Origin: Syntrophomonas sp. UBA5314
GTDB taxonomy: Bacteria > Bacillota > Syntrophomonadia > Syntrophomonadales > Syntrophomonadaceae
Assembly (NCBI GenBank): GCA_002410325.1
Contig: DHRK01000017.1
Span: 1 to 62,448 of the forward strand
Length of the DNA stretch: 62,448 nt
Direction of reading: 5' to 3'
The notes under the pieces were generated by a model. It made no database searches and had not been told where the DNA came from. It saw only the letters and a program-made list of their open reading frames with translations. Position 1 is the first letter of the stretch. Each line of letters opens with the position of its first letter. A program made the position numbers and the translations under genes. Positions 48,608 to 59,545 of this stretch are shown piece by piece.

Positions 48608-51600
48608 ATGAGGAAGCCCCCACGCTTTATAATATATTCAATGATTTTGACCTTCTTATTAACCATGAACCCGCTCTGGCCTCATTCAGCGCTGGCCGCC
48701 GACCCCGTTATCGATAATATATATATTGAACGAACCGACAATGAGATTTTGGAAACCGCCAGCGGAGTCATTGAAATCGACGGGCAAGATCTCAAAGATG
48801 CGGTGGTTAGAGTGCGCACCACCGGAGGCGGGGGCAGCAAGGTGCTGGGCGTTGAAATAGGAACCCGGGTGGTCAACGAAAACACCTACATAAAATTTTC
48901 TCTTCCCGGCGCTGGCATGCGCTCCATCCTCTGGAGCGACGGCCTGATAATCGGGGGAACAACCATTATGGTTGATGAGGTCAGGCCGGCTATAACAAGC
49001 GTAGTTCCGTCAGTGGCCTTTACTGTAACCCAAAAAATCACCATTAACGGAAGCAATCTGCACCTGGATACCCTTACTTTCGGCAACGGCAATATGAATG
49101 GCTCTGTCACCAGGGAGCCGTCAGGGACGAAAATTGAAATCCAGAATATAACCGGAGACGTAGGCCTGCATGACGTTATCTTCACACGGGAATCAAACCC
49201 GGTGGGAGTCAATCATAAGTTGACATTTCGTAAGCTTTACCAGAATCAGTTCCGCGTTGTTGAGGAATTAAAAATCGATAATTTGGAGATGTATCCCAAC
49301 ATAGGCCAGCCTAAAAAAACGACCGTCTATTTTCAGGCCCCGGGTTTACCTGAATACTCGGTATTTTTCCTGCGCAATGAAAGCGACCCTTACTATGCTG
49401 CTAATATGGGAACCGATCCTCATCATGTAGCCAAAGATCTGACAGAAAAGAGCCTGCTTACAGTTGTAGTACCTGATCTTACCCCAGGAACGTATCACGT
49501 GGTTTTTACCAATAAGATGGAAAGTCCCCCCTCAGGAGTAGACCTGCGCTCGCGTGTTACCAAACAGATGCTGGTGGGTGACTTCACCATCGTATCCTCC
49601 ACCAATGCGGCGGAAGTGATTACAATAAGCCCTGCATCCGGACCAACAATGACTGCCACTCCGGTAGACATCGTGGCTTTCAATATTGAAGAGTTGAATA
49701 TACCCAGCCTTACTATGGACGACGCGGCCTATACCAAGAGCATACGAGACAGTAACAAAACACTTTTAATTGAGCACGGGACCGGGTCCTACAAACCGGG
49801 TGAAGACTCCAAACCAGTGCGGGTGGACCGCACGGTTAAGGTAAAAATAGCAGCCCAGGCTGACTTCCAGGATATCAACCAGCAAGACCTGGTTGCCAGT
49901 AATTACGATACCCTGAGGGTTTTAACCGGGTTGGTTCAGGACAGCGATATAGTAGGCAGCCCTACCTTTGACGTTACCCTGGATATAACGACTACCTTGA
50001 CGGTTTTAGATGGGTTCGGCGATCCCACCACAGAAAAATATGTCTTTACTGAATTACCGGTGAAACAAAAAGCCTTTACCTTTATAAAGAGTTATGATGA
50101 ACCAGTGATTACGAAGGTTACACCGGATAAAATTCAGGTTGAAATTACTACCGGCGGCTATGCCGTCAAGGAAGAAATGTATATAGGTATTACCGGCAGC
50201 AATTTTACAGTCAGCAAATACATAGATGCCGCTGGCCAAGAGGTAGTTTGTTACCCGGAAGTGATACTGGGGGGGTTTGATACGGCCAATAACGAAGGCC
50301 CAGGATTGGGCTTTCGACGAAAAGGAAAAGATCCCACCAAGGTTGAAGTATGGGATCAGACTAATCAGACGTTTCATGAAATCAGTGCCTATTATGAAGT
50401 TTACAATGGAACAACGGTGGTAACCGGGGCAGTGGGAAACGATACCGGCAACCGCATCTTAATAAAGATCCCGGCCGGCATGTTGGTGGATAAAGGCGCA
50501 ACTACCACCGAAGTCTTGATAGCCAATCCCAAGAAAAACACCAGCGAATACGGCTACCGGGTTAAAAAAGCCGATCTTATTCAATTTGTTGAAGTACCTC
50601 AAGGACAGGTTCCCAATATAACTAGTGTTACCCCCAATATCGTATCAACAGACGGCACCAAAGGAGTAAGAATAGATGGTAGTGGTTTCCAACCCGATGT
50701 AAAACTTTACCTGGAGGATACATTAATCACCTGTAAACGCGACGCCTATGGAAAAATTATTACTTTTGACGCGCCGGCCTGGAAGGACGGTAAGACCCGC
50801 ATTCTGGTTATGAATCCGGGAGGTGGCTCGGATTCCGCTCAATTAATCTATGTCAAAAGTCTGACCAAACCAACCCTTACCAGCCTGTCTCCTCCGGCGG
50901 GCACTACCAACACTATGGTGACTTTAAACGGCTCTGTTTTTATGGCTCCGGACCCCACGGCTATTCCCTCGGATCTGGGTATCTATCGTTTGATCGGAAC
51001 CAGGGTGATTTTCAGTGACAGCGGCGGCTCCCGCGAACGCGATATCAATGATTATTGGGACGAATCCGGAAACATTGAGCTTAGAGACTACACTTCCCCG
51101 TCCGGGAACAATATCCTGTCGGCATCAGGAAACTTCGCAACCATGGCCGATTATTATTACAGCGTTCTACTCAAAGTGGCTGGCCAGGATAAATTCTATG
51201 TATTGAATTACAGTGATCAGGGGGATATCATACTTAGCGATGGAACCAATAAGTACGAAATCTATGCCTCCAGTGGTGCCTTAAAGGCCAGGGATCAGAG
51301 CGGTGGAAATTGGGATATTGTTGTGGACGCAAGCTCGGTTCAGCTAACCTCAACTCCCGGCGGTTCCGTAATAGATTTAACCATGGTCACCCCCTATGTT
51401 TTTGATACAATTACTCAAGAAATTACCGGCAACCGGGTGAAAGTAACCGATCACGGCAGGCGCATTTATGCAGTGATACCCGATCTGATCAATCCCGGGC
51501 TCTATGATGTCACCGTTGTAAACCCGGACACCAACCGCGCTACCCTGAAAAACGCTTTCACGTTTTACAGCAGTCCCCAGCGTCTGCCGGTAGTAAACAA

Positions 51601-54600
51601 GATTGATCCAGACCGGGGTTCGGTTTCGGGAGGCTACTATATAAATATTTATGGGGAGAATTTTGAAGACAATGAAACTGTGAAGACCCGGGTTTTTATA
51701 AACTCTATTGAAGTGGCAGCCGCCGATGTAAAAGTGGACCCCAGCATGAAGGTTCTGGAAGTAAAAGTCCCTGCTTTTCCAGGAGATCTAAAGAGGGATT
51801 ACGGAGTGGATCATATGGCGGTTCCAGTAACCATTCTCAACCCTAGTGACGGGGGGAGTATTGGCCTGAAAGATGCCTTTATCTATGTGCTCCCGACCAG
51901 CAATCCGGTTATCGATAAAATGTCCAAAACCCAGGGCAGCGCTGCCGGGGGGGATTACATTGAAATTACCGGCCGGGATTATCGTTATTATGAGCCATAT
52001 GATGATATTAATAAAAATGTAAAATACGATGAAGACACCGATACCTATACTGATTTGAACGATGACCAAGTATGGAACAATTTAGGCAAATGGGATAACA
52101 CGCAAGCCTTGGAGACGGAAAACATTAAAGATTATAAAAAGATTTTGCCAAAGGTTTACTTCGGCAGCGAACTGGCCACGATTGAAAACTACAGTACGGG
52201 CTACCTAGGGGTGACGACTCCTGCGGGTCTGACAGGAACGGTTGATGTTTATATAGTCAACAATGATTTCGGGATATCCAATAAAAAAACTTTTACCTTT
52301 ACCTCTTCCAAACCAGGCATTACCAACATTCTTCCGTCCACCGGGCGCAAACAGGGAAATGAACTGGTGGAAATCCTGGGTAGTGGTTACGTAGCGAGCC
52401 CCGTTACAATTTTAAATCCAGATGGCTCTAAAGATGTTAATACCATGACCCTGGTGCGTTTCGGCGACATAAATGGAACAAAAATGATACGGAATACGGA
52501 GGTAAACGGTCTTGAAATTGAAGGAAATCTTGTCGTCGACTACAGTTTGACTGATCAAGAGATCCGTTTCGCTCTTACCTCCGGCGGAATCCAATATACA
52601 CAATTATTCACTGGTTTTGACGGGACGCCGCAGTTCATTGATTTTGCCGAATTGGCCGATTCCTCGGGAAATTATTATTCAGGCAGTGAATTGGTTAAAG
52701 CCTATAAAAATGGAAGTTACCTAATAGTAGAACGTGGTTATTCACCGGATGTGGAGACTCTCAATACCGGACACCTGATCGTCACCACCCCCACCTATTA
52801 CACGGTGGGCCAGGTGAATCTCACGGTAATCAACCCGGACGGTGGAACTGCTACCGGCAAGTTCGAATACAAGAACCCGGTCACCAACCCAACCATAAGC
52901 AACATCACCCGCAACGGGGTGGAGCCGCAGAACAAGACGGTAGACGGTGAAAACCTTCGAGTGCTTGAAGTCAACTACAAGGGCGGCAATACCATCACCA
53001 TAACCGGTACCGATTTTACGGCCAACGCTACTATTCAGATAGGCAGCCTGGCCCAGATAGCAGCCAAAGACATTAGCTACACCCTGCCCACCAGTTTGAG
53101 CTTTATCATGCCGGCTGTTCCGGAAGCGGCGGTGGGCACTGCGGTTACGGTCATTGTGACCAACGAGGACGGCGGGGTGGCCCGCTCCGACCTGCCCAGT
53201 TCCGGCCTGCCTATTAAGATACTCATTACCAAGGGGGAAACGGCTCCCGAAGTCAGCAATATAGTACCGGCCAAGGGACCGGCCGCCGGCGGGACCCGGG
53301 TGTCGATCAAGGGCAAGGACTTCCGTGAGGATATGGCCCCCGATTTTCCAGGCGAGCTTAAAGTTTATTTCGGAGCGAAAGAGGCCACGGTGGTATCGGT
53401 AAAGTATGATGAAATAATTGCCGTAAGCCCGGCGGCTGATCCGGGGGAAGTTGAAGTGAAGGTGGAAAACCCGGATGGCGAGTCGTCCACGGTGGGTAAA
53501 TTTATCTATGTAAGCAGCCCCACCATCACGGGTATTACCCTCACCAACGATAACGGCGACGAGGTGGCGGCCGATTCGATATCAGTCAAGGGAGGCCAGC
53601 AGCTCAACCTAACCGGCACCAATTTCATGGAAGGGTGCCGGGTGGTATTCATTCCGGTGATAGAGAAGGCAACCGATGACAAGGCCAGCGGTGTGATCTA
53701 CTATGTTACTAGCAAGACCTCCCATGGTGGAACCAGCAGCGAGCTGGATCCCTATGTATTGAAATCGGGAACCGACGGAACAGAGGTGACGGTAGTTGAT
53801 TCGAGCCACCTTACCGTGAAGACCCCTGCGGGCAAACTGGACGCTACCGGCATTATGGTAATCAACCCGGATCAAGGGGCCTCTGCTATCAACAACAATA
53901 TCAAGTTCGGGCTGCCCCAACTGGATGCACCGCTCGGAGTAACCGCGGTACTGGTCAGGGATGAACACTACAACACCGACCGCTTTATCAAGGTGCAGTG
54001 GGAGGCGGTTACCGGGGCCACCGGCTATGAGATCGAAGTGGTCATAGGCTCCAAGACCTACAATATAGGCTCGAGCAAGTACACTTCCCTGGTCTACGAT
54101 GATCTGGAGCCCAACACATCGTATAAGTTCGTAGTTAAAGCCCTGGGTGACTTTGGCACGTCCAGACCTTCGGCTCAGAGCAACTGGGTGTATACGGGCA
54201 GCACGGTAGGCGCCCCTGATCGGGACGGCGGGCTGGGCGAAAAAACCCAGATTACGGCCAAGGGAAGCATAGCCCTGGTCAATGTGGGGAGCGACGGAGC
54301 TGCGGTGGATATCGATCTGACCAGGGGCGATCTGGCCGCCTGCCGCGAAGTGCAGGTCACCATTCCCGCTTCGGTAATATACGGCTCCGGTCAGGCCATC
54401 AAAATCAGCGGCAAGGAATATGAATTGGAATTTGAACCAGGGGTGTTTGAAAACAGCTTCCTGGCCGACAGCAGCCATGAAAATAATGCCGGGGTAAGGT
54501 TCAGAGTGTATCCCTATGCCGGAAGCGCCGGCCAAGAGGGGGGGAACAATCTCTCCACCATCTATTGTCTGGAGGCCAGCTGCTTTGTCGGGCAGGAGAT

Positions 54601-54796
54601 AAATGCGCTGGATGAGCTGAACGGCAGCATGAGGATAAAAATGCGCTATGATACGGCTAAAGCCAAGTTGAGGCATTTCACCAAAATGGATATAAGCTGG
54701 TATGAACCCTATAGCGGCACCTGGATGCCGGTAAACGGCAGCGGAACCAGCCTGGTTGGACATATGGGCAATTACTGCGTAATGGGCAGGAGGTAG
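48608..54796 (+). CDS. Giant secreted IPT/TIG-repeat surface protein
   Basis: A 2062-residue secreted protein. The signal peptide covers about 1-31 (ILTFLLTMNPLWPHSALAA). About eleven IPT/TIG-like immunoglobulin domains follow; clear starts are near residues 125, 335, 497, 670, 756, 995, 1099, 1236, 1427, 1546 and 1636, with the pattern P-x-I-x-x-x-x-P then GGxxxxIxGxxF (for example VSNIVPAKGPAAGGTRVSIK). An insertion near 1115-1140 (DDINKNVKYDEDTD) looks like a calcium-binding loop. A fibronectin type III domain lies at about 1771-1870 and a unique C-terminal domain follows. No LPxTG or SLH anchor is seen; the SLH protein encoded two genes later may hold it. Confidence 0.88.
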   Translation: MRKPPRFIIYSMILTFLLTMNPLWPHSALAADPVIDNIYIERTDNEILETASGVIEIDGQDLKDAVVRVRTTGGGGSKVLGVEIGTRVVNENTYIKFSLPGAGMRSILWSDGLIIGGTTIMVDEVRPAITSVVPSVAFTVTQKITINGSNLHLDTLTFGNGNMNGSVTREPSGTKIEIQNITGDVGLHDVIFTRESNPVGVNHKLTFRKLYQNQFRVVEELKIDNLEMYPNIGQPKKTTVYFQAPGLPEYSVFFLRNESDPYYAANMGTDPHHVAKDLTEKSLLTVVVPDLTPGTYHVVFTNKMESPPSGVDLRSRVTKQMLVGDFTIVSSTNAAEVITISPASGPTMTATPVDIVAFNIEELNIPSLTMDDAAYTKSIRDSNKTLLIEHGTGSYKPGEDSKPVRVDRTVKVKIAAQADFQDINQQDLVASNYDTLRVLTGLVQDSDIVGSPTFDVTLDITTTLTVLDGFGDPTTEKYVFTELPVKQKAFTFIKSYDEPVITKVTPDKIQVEITTGGYAVKEEMYIGITGSNFTVSKYIDAAGQEVVCYPEVILGGFDTANNEGPGLGFRRKGKDPTKVEVWDQTNQTFHEISAYYEVYNGTTVVTGAVGNDTGNRILIKIPAGMLVDKGATTTEVLIANPKKNTSEYGYRVKKADLIQFVEVPQGQVPNITSVTPNIVSTDGTKGVRIDGSGFQPDVKLYLEDTLITCKRDAYGKIITFDAPAWKDGKTRILVMNPGGGSDSAQLIYVKSLTKPTLTSLSPPAGTTNTMVTLNGSVFMAPDPTAIPSDLGIYRLIGTRVIFSDSGGSRERDINDYWDESGNIELRDYTSPSGNNILSASGNFATMADYYYSVLLKVAGQDKFYVLNYSDQGDIILSDGTNKYEIYASSGALKARDQSGGNWDIVVDASSVQLTSTPGGSVIDLTMVTPYVFDTITQEITGNRVKVTDHGRRIYAVIPDLINPGLYDVTVVNPDTNRATLKNAFTFYSSPQRLPVVNKIDPDRGSVSGGYYINIYGENFEDNETVKTRVFINSIEVAAADVKVDPSMKVLEVKVPAFPGDLKRDYGVDHMAVPVTILNPSDGGSIGLKDAFIYVLPTSNPVIDKMSKTQGSAAGGDYIEITGRDYRYYEPYDDINKNVKYDEDTDTYTDLNDDQVWNNLGKWDNTQALETENIKDYKKILPKVYFGSELATIENYSTGYLGVTTPAGLTGTVDVYIVNNDFGISNKKTFTFTSSKPGITNILPSTGRKQGNELVEILGSGYVASPVTILNPDGSKDVNTMTLVRFGDINGTKMIRNTEVNGLEIEGNLVVDYSLTDQEIRFALTSGGIQYTQLFTGFDGTPQFIDFAELADSSGNYYSGSELVKAYKNGSYLIVERGYSPDVETLNTGHLIVTTPTYYTVGQVNLTVINPDGGTATGKFEYKNPVTNPTISNITRNGVEPQNKTVDGENLRVLEVNYKGGNTITITGTDFTANATIQIGSLAQIAAKDISYTLPTSLSFIMPAVPEAAVGTAVTVIVTNEDGGVARSDLPSSGLPIKILITKGETAPEVSNIVPAKGPAAGGTRVSIKGKDFREDMAPDFPGELKVYFGAKEATVVSVKYDEIIAVSPAADPGEVEVKVENPDGESSTVGKFIYVSSPTITGITLTNDNGDEVAADSISVKGGQQLNLTGTNFMEGCRVVFIPVIEKATDDKASGVIYYVTSKTSHGGTSSELDPYVLKSGTDGTEVTVVDSSHLTVKTPAGKLDATGIMVINPDQGASAINNNIKFGLPQLDAPLGVTAVLVRDEHYNTDRFIKVQWEAVTGATGYEIEVVIGSKTYNIGSSKYTSLVYDDLEPNTSYKFVVKALGDFGTSRPSAQSNWVYTGSTVGAPDRDGGLGEKTQITAKGSIALVNVGSDGAAVDIDLTRGDLAACREVQVTIPASVIYGSGQAIKISGKEYELEFEPGVFENSFLADSSHENNAGVRFRVYPYAGSAGQEGGNNLSTIYCLEASCFVGQEINALDELNGSMRIKMRYDTAKAKLRHFTKMDISWYEPYSGTWMPVNGSGTSLVGHMGNYCVMGRR

Positions 54797-54802
54797 AAGG
54801 TT

Positions 54803-56473
54803 TTGAGAAGAACAGTCATTTTAGCTATTATACTGGCTTTGCTCTGGCCGCAGCTGGTCTGCGCCGCTGAGGTTCAGGGTTCCAGTGTTGAAGGCTACCT
54901 GCAGGCGGTGATCGCTCCTGACCCCAACACCCCGACTGATTACGGCAGCGTAAAGATAGAGGCCTATAATGGTACGGTGATGACTCTGGCCCTTACTGCC
55001 AGCACCGCCTATCTCATTGACGGCCGGCCGGTTAAGTTGAGCGCCATCCGGAAGGGGATGGAGGTCTATGGCAAACTGGCGGGAGGCACTCTGGCCAGCC
55101 TGGAAGCTTACTCGACGGTTAAAACCGGGTATATCCAGCCGGGCAGCCGGGTGGTGGTCGGTACTATAAGCAAGCTGGAAGAAGACCTGATCGAGGTGCG
55201 AAGGGATGACGGCCGTACCTCCAGTTATTACACCACTCCCGCCACCCCGATAAGCAAGCAGGGGCAGGCGATCAACCTGGATGATCTGTATGTCGGGGAT
55301 CGGGTAAAATTGTATTTCGATGAAATTGGCAGCGGGATGATAAGCCGGATGGAAGTGCAGGGAAGTTCGGTGGAGATCAAGAACATCTACCGGGCAACCT
55401 TGAATACGGTTGATGATACCAGCCTGCACCTGAGTTTGTCCGATGTGGACGTCTTGAACAACAGTCTTTGGGAGGATTCTCAGGGCAGCTGGAGGGTGGC
55501 TTATAACCGGGAATTGCCGGTTTACGTGGCCGGAGTAAAGGTTCCCACCCGCAATCTCAAGTACTACCGGGGGCGAGGCGTTTATCTGGTTACCCGGGAC
55601 GCTCTAGGCAAAGACAGCATTGATCGCCTGGTAGTAAAAAGCGAGTATGAATCAACTTATGAAGCACAGATTGAGAGTGTAAACTGGTTCAGTGATACCT
55701 GTGAGCTGGATAATAATAAAAACCTATCTTTCGGAGACGGAACCATTATAATTCGCGACGGAAGGCTGCAGGACAAGTTTGCGTTGACTACTGGAACCGA
55801 TGCCTATTTTGTAACTAACACGGTGGGAGGACAGCGCATTGCCAGTGTTGTCAACATCCTATCAGTCGGGATCAACAACTCCAGCATCGGGCAGAATTGT
55901 CTGTACGCCGGCCTGTTGGCGGACGTCTTTGAAGATTCGTTCTGGCTGGAAAATGCTTATCGACATGATGATAATGCCTGGCAAAGCGTAAGCGGCCAGG
56001 TGGAACTATTCCTGGACAATGATACCTCCATCTGGGATATGGACAACAAGAAGCTCATCACTCTGGCAGAGTTTATCGGAGGAGATTATTCCGTTGACCT
56101 GGGTGATGAACGCACCAGGGATCTGGATCTGAGCAGCTGGTATGTATATGTATATGCCAAGGGCGACCGGGGAGCCTGTCTGGCTCTGCATCATGAAGAG
56201 CATTATATCGATGAACTGCGCACGACCACCGGTACCGTGGTATCGGTGGAAAACGATGCCCAGGTGGGATGGGTAATGACCCTGAAAAACACCAGTGACT
56301 GGAGCGAGCACAACAGCCAGTGGATGGGCAAGCAAACCAACCTCCGTCTGGGGCTGGAGAATACACTGATAATCAAGAATGGCAAAGCCGTTCTGCCCCA
56401 ATCATTAAAAGCCGGGGAACGATTGTATATGGTACGCAATGATTTCAGGGTAATGGTAATGCTGGTAAAATAG
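54803..56473 (+). CDS. Secreted protein with DUF5666-like beta repeats
   Basis: A 556-residue exported protein with signal peptide (AIILALLWPQLVCAAE). The mature part repeats a motif of about 70 residues, for example VVVGTISKLEEDLIEVRRDD with DLYVGDRVKLYFDE, that resembles the DUF5666/OB-like beta repeats of secreted Firmicute proteins. Function is not recognised. TTG 54803 lies 6 bases after the stop of the TIG protein, with AGGAGG inside that gene's end. The next gene begins 14 bases downstream, so the three surface genes form one operon. Confidence 0.75.
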   Translation: MRRTVILAIILALLWPQLVCAAEVQGSSVEGYLQAVIAPDPNTPTDYGSVKIEAYNGTVMTLALTASTAYLIDGRPVKLSAIRKGMEVYGKLAGGTLASLEAYSTVKTGYIQPGSRVVVGTISKLEEDLIEVRRDDGRTSSYYTTPATPISKQGQAINLDDLYVGDRVKLYFDEIGSGMISRMEVQGSSVEIKNIYRATLNTVDDTSLHLSLSDVDVLNNSLWEDSQGSWRVAYNRELPVYVAGVKVPTRNLKYYRGRGVYLVTRDALGKDSIDRLVVKSEYESTYEAQIESVNWFSDTCELDNNKNLSFGDGTIIIRDGRLQDKFALTTGTDAYFVTNTVGGQRIASVVNILSVGINNSSIGQNCLYAGLLADVFEDSFWLENAYRHDDNAWQSVSGQVELFLDNDTSIWDMDNKKLITLAEFIGGDYSVDLGDERTRDLDLSSWYVYVYAKGDRGACLALHHEEHYIDELRTTTGTVVSVENDAQVGWVMTLKNTSDWSEHNSQWMGKQTNLRLGLENTLIIKNGKAVLPQSLKAGERLYMVRNDFRVMVMLVK

Positions 56474-56487
56474 GAGGGGTAAATTCG

Positions 56488-57987
56488 GTGAAAGTAAAAG
56501 GGACGTTTTTGCTGACAAGCTGTTTAATAGCTATGCTTACGGTACTGGTAGCATTGCCGGCTGGAGCGGTCCCGCCGGATTTTGCCGGCGGGGTGGCCAA
56601 TGAATATAAATACCAGGAAGTGGTATTCCTTACCGGGGTGCCGATTAAGTTCAGCGGAACCATCAAAAAAACCGAAAAGGTAAAAGGGGATTTAAAGACG
56701 GTCACCTATGATTTTACCCTCACCCCGGAGGACAAATCCATCACCGGCAAATTCAGCCGGAAGATGAGCTATAAAATCAGTTCCAGCCAGGATGCCGATG
56801 TGGGGCAAACCCTGACCGAAACTGAAGTGGGCACCTTTAAAGAAAGCATTACTATTAATGGGGTTAAATACGATCTTAAGGATTTGCAGTTTTACAAATC
56901 GGATGCCATTGACAATCGTCCGGCTTCCGACTACTACAGCGGCAGTATCCAGGGCCGCAAGACCTATGTGATCAATAAAAACCAGGGGGAGGTAATTGTT
57001 GATATCAGCGGTGGAGATGTCGGTTATAATAATTTCTGGGGCAGCACTGAAACCCAGATTCTGGATATTAACATAAGCGTAACCCGCGCTGTCGAAGCGG
57101 CTGATGATTTAGAAAGCTGGCAGGGCACGGTCCGAGTAACGGCCTCGGACAGCATTGATAAAAGTCTGCAATATAATGAGAACCTGGCTTCATTGTCCAG
57201 CTTCAATGGCTCCTACACCCGGGTGACCAGGGGAGAAATGGCTTCCCAGTACAGTTATAATCTGCCCACTTTTGTAGAGGGCTTGGCTGATGATAGCGCA
57301 AGGAACATCGATCAGATAAAACTCAATGCGGAGAAGGTTCCCAAGGTTGAGAAGCTGTTGATTCCCAAATTCAGAGATACCGGAGGTCATTGGGCCGAGG
57401 ACTATATCTGCCAGCTTTTTTCACTGGGGGTTTTTGAGGGAGATTCCAAGTTCTTTGCGCCCGATGCGCCGATTAACCGCATCGATTTTATCCGGGCCCT
57501 GGTCAGGATATGCGATATCCGGGCCAATCAGGCAGCGGATAAGACAAAAACCAGTAAAAAGGCCCCGGCCGAGGTATCGCCTTTTGCAGACGTACCAACC
57601 GGCAGCGCCGACTATCAATATGTTAAAGCAGCTGTTGAGAAGGGGTTGACCACAGGAGTCAGCGGTGGTCAGTTTGGAGCGGACCTGGATGTTGACCGGG
57701 CCCAGGCCGTAAACATGCTGGTAAAGGCCCTGGGTTTTGAAGACAAAGCGCCTACACCGGGATTCAGCACATCCTTTGCCGATGAAGACCAGATTCCCGA
57801 GTGGTGTTTGGACAGCGTTTACGTGGCCGCGGAGATTGGCTTGATAAGCGGCGACTCCACCAACCGTATAAATCCTCAGAAAGTTATGACCCGGGGCGAA
57901 GCGTCGGCTATGATGGTGCGCTTCTTAAATATTCTGCAGAGCGACCTGCAGAAAGACTACCGGGAAAACATCGTCCTGTTTAATTAG
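56488..57987 (+). CDS. SLH-domain surface protein
   Basis: A 499-residue exported protein. Signal peptide: about 1-25 (LIAMLTVLVALPAGA). A unique domain of about 265 residues precedes three C-terminal S-layer homology domains: one starting near residue 292 (FRDTGGHWAEDYICQLFSLG), one near 365 (FADVPTGSADYQYVKAAVEK) and one near 430 (FADEDQIPEWCLDSVYVAAE). SLH domains bind pyruvylated secondary wall polymer, so this protein can anchor the operon's secreted partners at the cell wall. GTG 56488 follows GGAGGGGT. Confidence 0.92.
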   Translation: MKVKGTFLLTSCLIAMLTVLVALPAGAVPPDFAGGVANEYKYQEVVFLTGVPIKFSGTIKKTEKVKGDLKTVTYDFTLTPEDKSITGKFSRKMSYKISSSQDADVGQTLTETEVGTFKESITINGVKYDLKDLQFYKSDAIDNRPASDYYSGSIQGRKTYVINKNQGEVIVDISGGDVGYNNFWGSTETQILDINISVTRAVEAADDLESWQGTVRVTASDSIDKSLQYNENLASLSSFNGSYTRVTRGEMASQYSYNLPTFVEGLADDSARNIDQIKLNAEKVPKVEKLLIPKFRDTGGHWAEDYICQLFSLGVFEGDSKFFAPDAPINRIDFIRALVRICDIRANQAADKTKTSKKAPAEVSPFADVPTGSADYQYVKAAVEKGLTTGVSGGQFGADLDVDRAQAVNMLVKALGFEDKAPTPGFSTSFADEDQIPEWCLDSVYVAAEIGLISGDSTNRINPQKVMTRGEASAMMVRFLNILQSDLQKDYRENIVLFN

Positions 57988-58066
57988 AATGCGAGCGGTA
58001 CAGTTAAACCGGTGCTGTATATTATACCCCGGGTAATTTTTGGCAGGGTGAGGTCAGGTGTGATTT

Positions 58067-59545
58067 TTGAAAAGGATTAGATTTTACTGGTTGACCTTTT
58101 TTATAGGGATAATCGTGGCGGTTTACGTCCTTTATGGCGCGCGCATCGTAGACATCGTTGCTGCTCTTGCCGCTCCTTCGCCTTCCGGCGCTGCCCAATC
58201 GGCTGCGCTATTTCCGTCTCCAGAGGAAACCCAGTACATAATGCGCCTCTACCTGGAGCCCGGCAGCCGCATTATATATGGAGAAACCCGTATTTTAACC
58301 AGCAATACTTCCGGCCGGGGCCTGGGCGAATTGTGGCTGACCGCCTACCCCAATGCCTTTAGCAAATCTTCAGCCACTCCTGCCCCGGCGGATGCGTATT
58401 ATGCCGGCTTCAATCCCGGGTGGATGGAATTTGATGAAATAAGCATCAATGGACAAAAAGCTCAGTATACCAGCCGGGGAGTGTCGGTGCAGGTTCTGCC
58501 GCCGGCCGATATTATGCCCGGCAACCAAATTGACCTGAGCATCAAGTGGAAGGCTTTGGTACCCCGCCTGGCCTATCGTTATGGCACCCGGGACGGAGTG
58601 TATATGCTGGGCAACTTTTATCCGGTCTTGAATGTGCTGGATAAGGATGGATGGCACAATTCATATAATTCCGTGTTTGGCGACCCGTTTTGCTTTCACT
58701 GCGCCAATTACCTGGTAGAGCTTAATATTCCGGAGTATTACGATATGGTGGCCACCGGGAGCTACGGGGAGCCGATCATCGAAGACAACGGCCGGCAAAC
58801 CTATGTTATCCAAGCGGAAAACGCCCGGGACTTTGCCCTGGTGCTCATGTATGATTACGCCAAGTTGCAAACCAGTATTAACAAGCTCAATGTCAATTGC
58901 TATGTCCCCAATGGGTATAAGGACTTGGCCCAACCGATTTTGGAAAAAGCGGCCAGCATGCTTAATTACTTCAACTGCTCTTTGGGAACCTATCCCTATA
59001 AGCAATTCAGTATGGCCTTTGTTCCTATGAAAGGCTTTCACGGCATGGAATATTCCGGTATGATCTTTTTGAGCGAAGACTATCTGAAAAGGGGCGGGCT
59101 TGATCAATCGGGAGAAATGCTTTTGGCCCACGAAATCGCCCACCAGTGGTGGTATGGAGTGGTGGGCAACGACCAGTTGAAAGAGCCCTGGCTGGACGAA
59201 GGCCTGGCCAACTGGAGCGCCTATAAGTATCTGGAGGATGTAGAACAAGTTAAGGTCAATATCACCGAATTAAAGGAAGGGGTCAGCTTGGCCAGAGAGC
59301 TGCGCGATATGTATTCCAAACAGGATTATTACCGGACTGCCTATTCCGGTGGAGAGGCGTTCTGGTTCGGATTGGAAAAGGAACTGGGTAAAGAAAAGGT
59401 TAATAAAGCCTTGCGCAGGTATCTGGCCACGTACCGCTTTAAGATAGCGGGAACCCAGGAACTTTTAGACGTGATAGAGAAAGAAGCCGATTCTAATATG
59501 GACGCTTATTTTTATAAATGGTTCAAAGTTAATCCGGGGAACTAA
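58067..59545 (+). CDS. Membrane-anchored M1-family aminopeptidase-like protein
   Basis: A 492-residue protein with one N-terminal membrane segment (about 7-24) and an extracellular gluzincin domain. The zinc motif is HEIAHQWW (H355, E356, H359), with E378 in LDEGLANW at the M1 spacing of 18 residues. GMEYSGMIFLSED takes the place of the GAMEN substrate motif, so it may not be a typical aminopeptidase. It lacks the C-terminal ERAP-like domains of larger M1 enzymes. The start is TTG 58067. It stands behind the surface operon and may process exported peptides or proteins. A strong terminator overlaps its stop codon. Confidence 0.9.
   Translation: MKRIRFYWLTFFIGIIVAVYVLYGARIVDIVAALAAPSPSGAAQSAALFPSPEETQYIMRLYLEPGSRIIYGETRILTSNTSGRGLGELWLTAYPNAFSKSSATPAPADAYYAGFNPGWMEFDEISINGQKAQYTSRGVSVQVLPPADIMPGNQIDLSIKWKALVPRLAYRYGTRDGVYMLGNFYPVLNVLDKDGWHNSYNSVFGDPFCFHCANYLVELNIPEYYDMVATGSYGEPIIEDNGRQTYVIQAENARDFALVLMYDYAKLQTSINKLNVNCYVPNGYKDLAQPILEKAASMLNYFNCSLGTYPYKQFSMAFVPMKGFHGMEYSGMIFLSEDYLKRGGLDQSGEMLLAHEIAHQWWYGVVGNDQLKEPWLDEGLANWSAYKYLEDVEQVKVNITELKEGVSLARELRDMYSKQDYYRTAYSGGEAFWFGLEKELGKEKVNKALRRYLATYRFKIAGTQELLDVIEKEADSNMDAYFYKWFKVNPGN

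Noticed and set aside
53609..54763. 384-residue minus-strand open frame
   Set aside because: Antisense to the C-terminal part of the TIG protein, whose frame, signal peptide and domains are convincing.
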